A stretch of DNA of 12,389 nucleotides from Methanobacteriota archaeon (GCA_024860865.1 JACRDV010000120.1:1-12389), one strand, 5' to 3'. Shown: positions 1 to 6,662, counted from the stretch's first letter. Made by a program: numbers and translations. The notes: generated by a model not told the origin, from the letters alone.

Positions 1-1
1 C

Positions 2-619
2 TTCGAAGATGGGGTATTTATCGAGCCGTTAGGATGTGTGGTGCGCGGACAAAGGTTAGCGCGCGTACAAGAGGACAATAGTGTACTCATCCTTGGTAGC
101 GGTATTTCTGGACTTCTCCATGTGCAACTTGCTCGCGTACGAGGAGCAGAACGGGTAATTGCGACGGATATAAATGAATATCGTTTGAACGTTGCAAAAA
201 AATTCGGAGCAGATGCGGTGATACGCGCTGAAGAGGATGTACCTGAAAGACTGCGTAAACTCAACGAGGGCAGACTTGCGGACAGGGTGATAGTTTGTAC
301 AGGAGCCACATCAGCAAGCAAACAAGCATTGCAGTGTGTGGATCGCGGAGGCACTGTTTTATTCTTTGCAGTACCGGAACCAAGCATTGATATTTCTATT
401 CCAATTAGTGACTTCTGGCGCAACGAAATAACAATAATGACTTCTTATGGCGCAAGCCCAGAAAATCTCAAAGAGGCGCTAAAACTGATTAGTGACCGTA
501 AGGTAAACGTGCACGAGATGATTACACATCGATTAAGTTTAGAAGAAACTGGTTTGGGTTTTAAGCTCGTCGTCGACGCTAAGGAATCTCTCAAAGTGAT
601 TATCGAACCGCAGAGATAA
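2..619 (+). CDS. Zinc-type medium-chain alcohol/polyol dehydrogenase, C-terminal part (5' end outside window)
   Basis: The frame is open from the left edge and reads FEDGVFIEPLGCVVRG before the first possible GTG at 38, so the gene is cut by the window and no start is visible. EPLGCVVRG is the segment just before the nucleotide-binding domain in medium-chain dehydrogenases of the threonine/sorbitol dehydrogenase type. A Rossmann fold follows: the glycine motif GSGISG, then ATDIN, where the Asp fits an NAD-preferring enzyme. VCTGATSASKQALQCVDRGGT and the C-terminal helices match the family. The catalytic zinc-binding domain lies upstream and cannot be checked. Expected reaction: NAD(P)-dependent oxidation of a secondary alcohol, polyol or threonine; the substrate cannot be told. 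The 3' end overlaps the convergent isomerase gene by 20 bases. CpG is clearly denser here than in genes to the right, which may mean a different origin. Family call is firm, substrate open. Confidence 0.87.
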   Translation, partial: FEDGVFIEPLGCVVRGQRLARVQEDNSVLILGSGISGLLHVQLARVRGAERVIATDINEYRLNVAKKFGADAVIRAEEDVPERLRKLNEGRLADRVIVCTGATSASKQALQCVDRGGTVLFFAVPEPSIDISIPISDFWRNEITIMTSYGASPENLKEALKLISDRKVNVHEMITHRLSLEETGLGFKLVVDAKESLKVIIEPQR

Positions 620-1370
620 TTTTAGTTACAACCTCATAAGTATTAATAAAGTCTGCATATGGATCCAAACTGGGTCGATATTCTAGACATATTAGTTCTT
701 TAAACTTTTCACGAACAACTTTTAGTATAGGATCAAAGTCTATACTTCCCTGCCCTGGTGGTTTTGAGTTCGTGTCGTGTAGATGGAGTTCCGCAATTTC
801 TGTGGCATATTCCCTGATCGTCTCTGCCACATTTTCTCCGTTGGCATGGATATGCATGGTATCTGCCATTAGGCGAACGTGATCTGAGCCCAAGTCATGA
901 ACAAAGCGGTAAACTTCAGATATGCTGGGAAGAAATGTTGTTTTGTCTCTGCTTAATGCTTCAATAGAGATTGTAACATCAAGTTCCGCCCCAAGTTTAC
1001 CAAAGTGTCTGAATATATCGATGCATTTTTCCATCGGATTGTTAATTGTTGGTTCCCCATAGGTGGCAACTGTCACAACATTCTGTGCCCCAACTTTAGA
1101 GGCTATTTTTATCGTTTCTTCTACATGACTCAACGCAACTTTTCGGTCCCTGTTTTTCGCACTTAACATCCGTAGGTCATGCAATAGATATGCCTGGACG
1201 GACTTGATCGGGGTATTAAAACTCGGTAATATCCCTAAAATATTATTTAATTGTTTTTTATTAAAACCATCATTGACTAATTCTAACCACATTTTATGCG
1301 ACTCCAGCGCTCTTAACTTGTCCTCTAATGTGTTCCCAGGAACCGCAAATTCAACACATCCTAAAGCCAT
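600..1370 (-). CDS. TIM-barrel sugar isomerase/epimerase (xylose isomerase-like, tagatose-epimerase/hydroxypyruvate-isomerase type)
   Basis: Predicted 256-residue single-domain TIM barrel. With the ATG at 1370 as residue 1, candidate metal ligands are Glu137 (ISIEAL), Asp170 and His173 (ADTMH), His196 (ELHLHD) and Glu230 (ICLEYR). The spacings E-33-D-26-H-34-E, with H three residues after the Asp, agree closely with those I recall for D-tagatose 3-epimerase (E152, D185, H188, H211, E246), so a divalent-metal isomerase or epimerase of ketoses or related sugars is likely. The exact substrate is unknown. The 1370 start is chosen because GGTGAG (1375-1380 on the minus strand) sits five bases upstream; the frame is open to an ATG at 1397. 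It converges with the dehydrogenase gene, and the two together look like a small sugar or polyol oxidation set, though they are on opposite strands and not one operon. Confidence 0.85.
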   Translation of the reverse strand: MALGCVEFAVPGNTLEDKLRALESHKMWLELVNDGFNKKQLNNILGILPSFNTPIKSVQAYLLHDLRMLSAKNRDRKVALSHVEETIKIASKVGAQNVVTVATYGEPTINNPMEKCIDIFRHFGKLGAELDVTISIEALSRDKTTFLPSISEVYRFVHDLGSDHVRLMADTMHIHANGENVAETIREYATEIAELHLHDTNSKPPGQGSIDFDPILKVVREKFKELICLEYRPSLDPYADFINTYEVVTKIISAVR

Positions 1371-1493
1371 ACATCTCACCATTAAAATAGGGCTCAAGTA
1401 TTTAGTAATGATATTATTTCCTATGTTTTAAATTCAACATAATAGTATAAACTAAACTAATTGCCATAACCTTGCTGCATTAGAGGTTTACTT
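1371..1493. promoter_or_regulatory. Divergent promoter region with a 6-bp inverted repeat
   Basis: This gap separates the minus-strand isomerase from the plus-strand kinase. It holds an inverted repeat, TATGTT (1422-1427) and AACATA (1436-1441) with an 8-base AT spacer. The spacer region reads TTTAAAA on the minus strand and could be the isomerase TATA box. On the plus strand AGTATAAACTAA (1444-1455) is a possible TATA box for the kinase, and GAGGT (1483-1487) is a Shine-Dalgarno six bases before its ATG. The inverted repeat could be an operator between the two promoters. Promoter elements are judged by eye only. Confidence 0.4.
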
Positions 1494-2039
1494 ATGCCTT
1501 TCGCAATTTGGATTTCTGGACTGCCTGGATCAGGAAAATCTGTTAGAGCCTTGGCTTTAAAAAATCTATACGAAAAGAATGGAATCGACGTTCAAATTCT
1601 AAGGTCTGATGAAATAAGAAAAGTATTAACTCCGCATCCAAAGTACACTGAAGAAGAAAGAGAGATTGTTTATAGAGCAATAGTTTATATGGCTAAACTT
1701 CTGGTTGATAATGGAAAAAACGTAATTATCGATGCTACTGCACACAAAAAAGAATGGAGAAATTTAGCAAGACAATTGATAAAAAATTTTGCTGAAGTTT
1801 ATTTGAGGTGCCCAATCAAAGTATGTATAGAACGAGAGGGAAAAAGAAAAGATATATTTGCTCCTTCTAAAATTTACAAAAAAGGTTTAACAGGAGAGTC
1901 AAAAACTGTACCTGGCATTGGTGTTGTTTACGAAGAATCAGAAAGTCCAGAGGTTATAATTGAAACAGATAAAATTGATCCCAAAGAATCCGCTAAAATA
2001 ATTTTCGAAAAAGTCTACAAGTTATGGGAGATTAGCTAA
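1494..2039 (+). CDS. P-loop kinase resembling adenylylsulfate (APS) kinase
   Basis: 181 residues. Walker A is GLPGSGKS at residues 9-16, followed by a helix (VRALALKNLYEKNG) and LRSDEIRKVL at the place where APS kinases have the DGDNVRxGL substrate loop. TEEEREIVYRAIVYMAKLLVDNG aligns with the family's helix, EVYLRCPIKVCIEREGKR with its nucleotide lid, and SPEVIIETD with the NPxLxxxT segment. APS kinase phosphorylates adenylylsulfate to PAPS; the altered substrate loop and lack of other sulfate-assimilation genes here leave room for another small substrate in the same P-loop family. The ATG has a GAGGT Shine-Dalgarno. It is followed after 18 bases by the SAH hydrolase gene, so the two are probably cotranscribed, which hints at a link to sulfur or methyl metabolism. 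The family is reasonably secure, the reaction is not. Confidence 0.75.
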   Translation: MPFAIWISGLPGSGKSVRALALKNLYEKNGIDVQILRSDEIRKVLTPHPKYTEEEREIVYRAIVYMAKLLVDNGKNVIIDATAHKKEWRNLARQLIKNFAEVYLRCPIKVCIEREGKRKDIFAPSKIYKKGLTGESKTVPGIGVVYEESESPEVIIETDKIDPKESAKIIFEKVYKLWEIS

Positions 2040-2057
2040 ACTTAAGAGGTGTTTAAA

Positions 2058-3314
2058 TTGTCTACAGAATATGAAGTGAAAAATCGAAATCTTGCTCCAA
2101 AAGGAAAACTAATGATCGAATGGGCAGAAGCTCATATGCCTGTGCTAATGAAAATTCGAGCTGTTTTTCAAAAAGAAAAACCTTTAAAAGGAATTCAAAT
2201 TGCATCGTGCTTGCACGTAACTAAAGAAACGGCTGTTTTGGTGAAAACATTAAAAGCAGGAGGGGCGGAGGTAGCTCTTTGCGGTTCTAATCCCCTTTCA
2301 ACTCAAGATGAAGTTGCAGCAGCTCTTACTTACGATAAAATAAATGTCTATGCATGGCGTGGAGAAACTGAAAAAGAGTATCAGCGGTGCATTGATAAAA
2401 CTCTAACTTATAATCCAGTCATTTTAATGGATGATGGAGCTGACCTGATATCAACTTCCCACAAAAAGGGAATTGTTAAAGGAATAACTGGAGCTTCTGA
2501 AGAGACAACTACAGGTATAACTCGCTTAAGATCAATGGAACAAGAAGGGGCTTTAAAATATCCCATAATTGCTGTTAATGATGCTTATACAAAATATCTT
2601 TTTGATAATAGGTTTGGAACTGGACAAAGTACTATTGATGGTATAATAAGAGCTACAAGTATTCTCTTAGCCGGAAAAAATTTTGTTGTTTGTGGTTATG
2701 GCTGGTGTGGACGTGGAATTGCAATGAGGGCAAGAGGGATGGGGGCAAATGTAATCGTAACTGAGGTTAATCCTATCAAAGCTTTAGAAGCAGCGATGGA
2801 TGGGTTTACTGTAATGTCAATAGATAGAGCTGCTAAAGTAGGAGATATTTTTGTAACAGTAACTGGCGATACCAGTGTGATTAGAAAAGAACACATGCTA
2901 AAAATGAAAGATAGCGCGATATTAGCGAATAGTGGACATTTTAACGTCGAAATCAGTATTCCAGACTTAGAAGCTATCTCTAAATCTAAGAGAACAATTA
3001 GACAGAACGTGCAGGAATATATGCTAAAGGATGGGCGGCGACTATACCTTCTTGCTGAAGGTCGATTGGTAAATCTCGTAGCAGCTGAAGGCCACCCACC
3101 TGAGGTTATGATGATGTCTTTTGCAAATCAAGCACTTAGCGCTGAATATTTAGTAAAATATGGAAAGGAATTAGAACCAAAGATATACAAAGTTCCAGAA
3201 GAAATCGATCAAAAGGTTGCAACGCTCGCGTTAAGTGCGATGGGTATCCAAATAGATAAGCTCACTGAAGAACAGGTTAGATATCTAAAGAGCTGGGAAT
3301 TGGGAACGACTTAA
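2058..3314 (+). CDS. ahcY: S-adenosylhomocysteine hydrolase (adenosylhomocysteinase)
   Basis: 418 residues from a TTG at 2058; GAGGT (2046-2050) is correctly spaced for this TTG and overlaps the alternative GTG at 2049. Cytosolic NAD-dependent enzyme that cleaves S-adenosylhomocysteine to adenosine and homocysteine, removing the inhibitor of methyltransferases. Visible hallmarks: MDDGADL (catalytic Asp), GASEETTTG (catalytic Glu), [19 protein letters not shown] (substrate and NAD contacts including the active-site Lys and Asp), the NAD-binding loop GYGWCGRG with TEVNP (acidic residue for the NAD ribose), [11 protein letters not shown] and [15 protein letters not shown]. It lacks the internal insertion and the Lys/Tyr-rich C-terminal tail of eukaryotic enzymes, as is normal for archaeal forms. 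Some archaea use an S-inosylhomocysteine hydrolase of the same family, which sequence alone cannot exclude. Likely in one operon with the upstream kinase. Confidence 0.95.
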   Translation: MSTEYEVKNRNLAPKGKLMIEWAEAHMPVLMKIRAVFQKEKPLKGIQIASCLHVTKETAVLVKTLKAGGAEVALCGSNPLSTQDEVAAALTYDKINVYAWRGETEKEYQRCIDKTLTYNPVILMDDGADLISTSHKKGIVKGITGASEETTTGITRLRSMEQEGALKYPIIAVNDAYTKYLFDNRFGTGQSTIDGIIRATSILLAGKNFVVCGYGWCGRGIAMRARGMGANVIVTEVNPIKALEAAMDGFTVMSIDRAAKVGDIFVTVTGDTSVIRKEHMLKMKDSAILANSGHFNVEISIPDLEAISKSKRTIRQNVQEYMLKDGRRLYLLAEGRLVNLVAAEGHPPEVMMMSFANQALSAEYLVKYGKELEPKIYKVPEEIDQKVATLALSAMGIQIDKLTEEQVRYLKSWELGTT

Positions 3315-3355
3315 AAACCGAGACTTGGAGATAAAAGAGATTACATTATTTCAAT

Positions 3356-4231
3356 TTAACTATAGCCTACTAACATAATCTTTAACGCATCTTCAATCTT
3401 TGAAATAGGAGCTATTTCAATACCAGGAACAGCCAACCTAACATCACTTGGGACAAGCAGCACTCGATAGCCTTCATTTCTTGCAGCAATCGCTTTTTGA
3501 TTAACCCCGCCAACAGGACCAATACTATGATCGAGCTCGATAGTGCCAGTTATTGTGATATTAGACCGCAAGGTATAGCCGCCCATTGCTGAAATTAATG
3601 CAACAGTAAGTCCAGCTCCACCACTTTCTCCATCCACAACTACCGGCAATATCATACCTTCAATGTTTCTGGGCTCGCGAATTTTAAATAAAAATTGGTG
3701 CTTACTTGGTGAAGTCTTCAAAATTTCACATACAACTTTAACTGCTTTCATTCCAGCCTTTTCAGCCCCTACACCTGATAGAACCTCACTTATTTCAAAA
3801 TAGGTTCCAGATAAACCATGAGTTACAAATACGTTAGTTGGTATCATTATTCCCTCTCCCCAAGGATTAACAGCTGGAAGTTCTATGGATGTACTTTTTA
3901 CCTCTTTTAGTGTTTGCACTTCGCGCAGTAAATCTAAAGCAGTTTCTTCAGTTTTTTTCAGTTTAAATTCTAAACGCTCATTTGCATCTTTAAGCTCATT
4001 GACTTGATTTCCTAGTTTAGCTATCTGGTCTCTCAGCTCTATTGTTTCATTTTTAAGATGTGTGATGTTTTCTAAGAGCGCTTGATTTTCACTTCGAATG
4101 GCTAAGTTCTCACTTTGGAGAGTTTCAATTTCACGGTTATATTTTGTATTTAAATAAAATGAGTAGGCAAATATCGCTGAAGTAACTGCTAGTAATGCTA
4201 TTAGAGCTATAATAAGTTTATTTCTATGCAT
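3356..4231 (-). CDS. Membrane-anchored S16 (Lon catalytic domain) serine protease without ATPase
   Basis: 291 residues. Residues 5-27 form one hydrophobic segment (signal anchor). Residues about 30-112 are a long charged heptad-rich region (LQSENLAIRSENQALLEN, ELRDQIAKLGNQVNELKD), almost certainly a coiled coil. Residues about 118-291 are a Lon-type proteolytic domain: DGESGG gives the nucleophile Ser203, and GPVGGVNQKAIAARN gives the paired Lys246, the Ser-Lys dyad of family S16. VLLVPSD and ISKIEDALKIM match the end of the domain. The AAA+ module of Lon is absent, so the protease is not ATP-driven by itself; the anchor should place the domain outside the membrane unless the N terminus is out. 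The natural substrate is unknown. It converges with ahcY and diverges from the DUF350-like gene. A TATA-like AAAAATATTTATT on the minus strand (about 4274-4286) could drive it. Confidence 0.87.
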   Translation of the reverse strand: MHRNKLIIALIALLAVTSAIFAYSFYLNTKYNREIETLQSENLAIRSENQALLENITHLKNETIELRDQIAKLGNQVNELKDANERLEFKLKKTEETALDLLREVQTLKEVKSTSIELPAVNPWGEGIMIPTNVFVTHGLSGTYFEISEVLSGVGAEKAGMKAVKVVCEILKTSPSKHQFLFKIREPRNIEGMILPVVVDGESGGAGLTVALISAMGGYTLRSNITITGTIELDHSIGPVGGVNQKAIAARNEGYRVLLVPSDVRLAVPGIEIAPISKIEDALKIMLVGYS

Positions 4232-4352
4232 TTTTTACACTTGTTAAATATGTTTTTGATAGGTGCTGGCAATAAATATTTTTAGGATTAAAAATCCTAC
4301 TGGATTCTCTAATGAGTTAAAATTTTTTAAGATAAGCAAAGGAGGTGAATCT
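4232..4352. promoter_or_regulatory. Divergent promoter region with inverted repeat; strong Shine-Dalgarno for the DUF350-like gene
   Basis: The spacer between the Lon-like protease (minus) and the DUF350-like gene (plus) contains the inverted repeat TAGGATT-AAA-AATCCTA (4283-4299, 7-bp arms), next to AATAAATATTTTTA (4271-4284), which is TATA-like on both strands. It could be an operator shared by the two genes. GGAGGTGA (4341-4348) is a near-perfect archaeal ribosome binding site five bases before the ATG at 4353 and fixes that start over the upstream in-frame TTG/ATG-like codons. Confidence 0.4.
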
Positions 4353-4538
4353 ATGAGTATTGTAGCTTTCTTTGCTGCCGGACTACAGCTTGTTCTAGCA
4401 ATAATCCTAGCTATAATTGCAATATACATCGGGCTATCAGTTTTCGGCAAACTAACGAAAGGAATAGATGAGATAGAAGAACTTAAGCGCGGCAATGTTG
4501 CGATAGGAATAATCTTTGCAGCATTAGTACAGGTATAG
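4353..4538 (+). CDS. Small DUF350-like membrane protein, frame apparently broken near the C terminus
   Basis: As written, 61 residues: a hydrophobic segment (residues about 8-30), a short polar loop (GKLTKGIDEIEELKR), then GNVAIGIIFAALVQV and stop. The layout of one membrane segment, an acidic loop, then GNVA leading into a second membrane segment, is that of DUF350 domains. The second segment is cut short. In the minus-one frame the DNA from 4520 reads SISTGIAATLIG and stops at 4556-4558, which would complete a membrane helix, so a single base may be missing near 4515-4522, either in the organism or in the assembly. Function unknown; DUF350 proteins are small inner-membrane proteins. The Shine-Dalgarno (4341-4348) is strong, which argues for a translated gene. 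The family call is tentative because so little of the domain is present. Confidence 0.5.
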   Translation: MSIVAFFAAGLQLVLAIILAIIAIYIGLSVFGKLTKGIDEIEELKRGNVAIGIIFAALVQV

Positions 4539-4572
4539 CAGCAACTTTAATCGGATAATTTTAAAAGCAAAC

Positions 4573-4600
4573 CTCTTTTCTTTTTATTTTATTGTTTTTT
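4573..4600 (+). terminator. T-rich archaeal-type transcription terminator after the DUF350-like gene
   Basis: By hand count 22 of 28 bases are T on the plus strand, in runs of four, five, four and six, shortly after the small membrane-protein gene. Archaeal RNA polymerase ends transcription at such U-rich tracts without needing a hairpin; the short GGCT/AGCC hairpin that follows is not in the position of an intrinsic bacterial-type terminator. It would separate this gene from tbp. Confidence 0.5.
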
Positions 4601-4736
4601 GGCTCAAAAAGCCTTGAAAGCCGTGATGTTGACCCCAAAAACAAGTAAAATCAATCAATAGCTAAATTAAAGCCTAATGTTCCTATATTCCGGATAATCA
4701 GCCCGTTCCTGGTTATTTGTGCGCATACTATTGAGA

Positions 4737-4780
4737 AGCTCTTTTAAAGCTTTCGCTATATAATACAAAAAGTTTTGGAG
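4737..4780 (+). promoter_or_regulatory. tbp promoter (TATA candidates) and Shine-Dalgarno
   Basis: Two TATA-like boxes precede tbp: CTTTTAAAGC (4741-4750) and TATATAAT (4757-4764). The first would start RNA near 4770, giving a short leader that includes GGAG (4777-4780), seven bases before the TTG at 4788. The second would start RNA almost at the TTG. The presence of GGAG favours the first. Because TBP itself binds such boxes, self-regulation is possible but not shown. Confidence 0.45.
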
Positions 4781-4787
4781 AATCTTT

Positions 4788-5372
4788 TTGGAGAAACCTG
4801 AGAAACCTAAAGCTATTATTAATATTGAAAATGTCGTTGCCTCTGCTTCTTTAAATCGGGAGCTTGATTTGGAAAAAGTGGCTGAAGCTCTCGAAAACAT
4901 TGAATATGAACCTGAGCAGTTTCCTGGTTTAGTATATAGGTTAAAGGAGCCAAAGACTGCTGCTTTAATTTTTAGGTCTGGTAAAATAGTGTGCACTGGA
5001 GCAAAGAGCATAGATGAAGTTCATCAGTCTATTGCTCAAACAGTTGAAAAAATGAAAAAGCATGGAATTGATGTAAGCCATGGCGTTGACATTCAAGTGC
5101 AAAACATAGTTTCTTCAGCAGATTTAAATGCTGAACTTAATTTAGATGCGATTGCTGTTGGCCTTGGTTTAGAAAATGTTGAATATGAACCTGAGCAGTT
5201 TCCTGGTTTAGTATACAGGTTAAAGGAGCCAAAGGTTGTAATTCTATTATTTGGTTCGGGCAAACTTGTCTGTACAGGGGCAAAGGATCCAAAAGATGCA
5301 GAAATTGCCGTGGCTAAAGTAACCGAAGAGCTAAAAAGGCTCGGTTTAATGGGTGAGCCAAGGCATGCTTAA
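4788..5372 (+). CDS. tbp: TATA-box-binding protein (TBP)
   Basis: 194 residues, the usual archaeal length, from a TTG with GGAG seven bases upstream. General transcription factor that binds and bends TATA boxes and, with TFB, recruits archaeal RNA polymerase. The saddle-shaped core is two repeats: IINIENVVASASLNRELDL to about residue 90 and VDIQVQNIVSSADLNAELNL to about residue 185. Each repeat has EYEPEQFPGLVYRLKEPK followed by LIFRSGKIVCTGAK or LLFGSGKLVCTGAK, so all four intercalating phenylalanines are present. There is no acidic C-terminal tail of the kind seen in some euryarchaeal TBPs. Unusually, part of the two repeats is nearly identical in DNA. The stop overlaps the start of the DUF116 gene, so the two are probably cotranscribed and translationally coupled. 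Confidence 0.96.
   Translation: MEKPEKPKAIINIENVVASASLNRELDLEKVAEALENIEYEPEQFPGLVYRLKEPKTAALIFRSGKIVCTGAKSIDEVHQSIAQTVEKMKKHGIDVSHGVDIQVQNIVSSADLNAELNLDAIAVGLGLENVEYEPEQFPGLVYRLKEPKVVILLFGSGKLVCTGAKDPKDAEIAVAKVTEELKRLGLMGEPRHA
4893..4955 (+). repeat. Intragenic direct repeat, copy 1 (first half of tbp)
   Basis: 63 bases from GAAAACATTGAATATG to GGAGCCAAAG, encoding ENIEYEPEQFPGLVYRLKEPK. It matches copy 2 (5172-5234) at 60 of 63 positions by hand alignment, including synonymous positions. The flanking parts of the two TBP halves differ much more, so the identity ends sharply. Confidence 0.9.
5172..5234 (+). repeat. Intragenic direct repeat, copy 2 (second half of tbp)
   Basis: Partner of the repeat at 4893-4955. 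The three differences are CA to TG early in the repeat (changing Ile to Val) and one silent T to C in the Tyr codon of LVYRL. Center-to-center spacing is 279 bases (93 codons), matching the TBP structural repeat. Confidence 0.9.
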
Positions 5373-6063
5373 TATATTTTATGAAACATTGGGCAAGTTA
5401 ACTCTCTTCTCAATCATAGCAATTTTTTTTCTAATGTTGCTAGGGTTGTACTTAGGATTGCTGGCTGTTAAGAAAGAAAAATTAATTTTACCAAAATTTG
5501 TTTTGTTTATTCTAGATTCCTTTTATCTTCCTTTAAAAAAATTTGCTCCCCACCTCGGGTTAAAAGAAGACATAGTTGACCAGATTGGAATACAAGTAAG
5601 AAATAAAATTCATCTCAAAAAATTCAAAAAAACTCTGCCAAATGAAAGAATTCTAGTTTTTCCACAATGTTTGAGGCATCCGGATTGCCCAGCTCGGCTC
5701 AAATCGCTCGGCTTAATTTGCCTTAGCTGTGGAAAATGCATTATATCTAAAATTAAAGCCGAGGCTGAAAAACTAGGTTACAGAGTTTTCATTGTTCCAG
5801 GTTCAAGCTTCGTTAAAAGAATTGTTAGAGAGTTTAAACCAAAGGGAGCCCTGGGAATTGCATGCTGCCAAGAATTAAATTTGACTATGCTAAAGACAGC
5901 CGAGCAAAAATGTAGCGTACAAGGCGTAGCTCTCTTAAAGGAAGGTTGCATAGAAACTCAAGTTGATATCTCTGAAATTCTCAGTAAATTGAAGTTAGGC
6001 TTGGAAGAATTCACTCCGCCAAAAAAGCCTGCTTGTGAAACTACCGAAAGTTTATCCAGTTGA
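5365..6063 (+). CDS. DUF116 family protein, membrane-anchored and cysteine-rich
   Basis: 232 residues from the ATG at 5365, preceded by GGTGAG (5352-5357); a GTG at 5353 would add four residues. The start lies inside the end of tbp (8-base overlap), typical of translational coupling. Residues about 11-35 form one hydrophobic membrane segment. The soluble part carries the DUF116 cysteine pattern: CLRHPDC (Cys102, Cys108), CLSCGKC (Cys119, Cys122, Cys125), then ACC (Cys167, Cys168) and EGC (Cys195). These cysteines suggest metal or iron-sulfur binding. The biochemical role of DUF116 is not known to me. The last 20 or so residues (PPKKPACETTESLSS) are low in order. The link with tbp may reflect only shared transcription. 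Family assignment is good, function unassigned. Confidence 0.85.
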   Translation: MLNIFYETLGKLTLFSIIAIFFLMLLGLYLGLLAVKKEKLILPKFVLFILDSFYLPLKKFAPHLGLKEDIVDQIGIQVRNKIHLKKFKKTLPNERILVFPQCLRHPDCPARLKSLGLICLSCGKCIISKIKAEAEKLGYRVFIVPGSSFVKRIVREFKPKGALGIACCQELNLTMLKTAEQKCSVQGVALLKEGCIETQVDISEILSKLKLGLEEFTPPKKPACETTESLSS

Positions 6064-6081
6064 TTTTGTTAGCTTAATATC

Positions 6082-6097
6082 AAAAAATTTAAATTTT
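6082..6097 (+). promoter_or_regulatory. TATA-box candidate for a leaderless start at 6117
   Basis: AAAAAATTTAAATTTT contains TTTAAATT at 6088-6095. Its centre is about 26 bases before the ATG at 6117, the usual archaeal TATA-to-start distance, and no Shine-Dalgarno is seen before that ATG. This fits a leaderless transcript. Confidence 0.5.
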
Positions 6098-6116
6098 CGA
6101 TAACCAATTCTTGTGC

Positions 6117-6662
6117 ATGGAAATTGATGACTCAACTATTGCAAGAGTGTTCTCTTTTGATGAGCACCTCAAAGGAAGCGAAAAAACTAGATTTTACCGC
6201 AAGCTCTACGGTTATCGAAGTGTTATAAAGGGCAAGCTTTACCATTATTCTGGATTAGCTGATGAAATAGTGTGTTTCTACTTAGGAAAAAGTATAATTG
6301 CAACGCCAAATTATTTCACAGAAAAGCTCAGAAAATTCTTCAGGGATTGGTCGAAGGTTTCAGTGATTGAATTCGACGCCATTCTACCGAACCAAGAGCG
6401 CTGGAATGCTATTGACAAGCATGTGCTTGGCCTTAAAATCGAGTTTTTAAGTGGGACATCAATTTTAATAAATGAGATCGAAAACCTCCTAGAATTGCTA
6501 AGCTCTGGAAGAGAAAATTTAGGGCCATCTGAAGAAGAGAAAGCAGTTATCGTTGTGAAAGCAGTTAAAGAAATAGTGCAATACGATTGGACGGATGGAA
6601 AAGAGTACAGCAAGAAAATTTTAGAGAGAATCCAACCCATCACAAGTTTGATATCTAAATAA
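6117..6662 (+). CDS. Hypothetical archaeal protein of 181 residues
   Basis: I do not recognise the family. The ATG at 6117 is chosen because a TATA-like box lies about 26 bases upstream, suggesting a leaderless mRNA; a TTG two codons earlier (6111) is also in frame. The protein is soluble, with no membrane segment or signal peptide. The N-terminal half (RFYRKLYGYRSVIKGKLYHY, then LGKSIIATPNYFTEKLRKFF) looks like several beta strands followed by a helix. The C-terminal half (LINEIENLLELLSS, EEKAVIVVKAVKEIVQ, KKILERI) is helical. There is no cysteine cluster, P-loop or helix-turn-helix. It is codirectional with mcm but separated by 249 bases with its own promoter signals, so a replication role cannot be argued from operon structure. 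Its length is like archaeal GINS subunits but I see no motif support for that. Confidence 0.72.
   Translation: MEIDDSTIARVFSFDEHLKGSEKTRFYRKLYGYRSVIKGKLYHYSGLADEIVCFYLGKSIIATPNYFTEKLRKFFRDWSKVSVIEFDAILPNQERWNAIDKHVLGLKIEFLSGTSILINEIENLLELLSSGRENLGPSEEEKAVIVVKAVKEIVQYDWTDGKEYSKKILERIQPITSLISK

Larger units (their letters stand above)
4559..4787. other. Intergenic region between the DUF350-like gene and tbp
   Basis: 229 bases with no convincing gene on either strand. It holds a T-rich stretch near the left end, a small hairpin GGCT-CAAAA-AGCC (4601-4613), and the tbp promoter near the right end, both listed separately or noted here. The middle part (about 4615-4730) shows no tRNA-like cloverleaf and no clear C/D-box pair. 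Confidence 0.5.

Noticed and set aside
1204-1431. 75-residue plus-strand open frame over the isomerase start
   Set aside because: Antisense to a well-supported enzyme with complete metal ligands; no family features.
4615-4650. GTGATGT followed by TTGA, considered as a C/D-box small RNA
   Set aside because: The C box is imperfect and no properly spaced D', C' and D boxes were found.
4667-5011. 114-residue minus-strand open frame over tbp
   Set aside because: Antisense shadow of TBP, which is certain.
6117-6662. Identification of the 181-residue protein upstream of mcm as a GINS subunit
   Set aside because: Only size and position suggest it; no GINS A/B-domain signature could be seen, and it has its own promoter.
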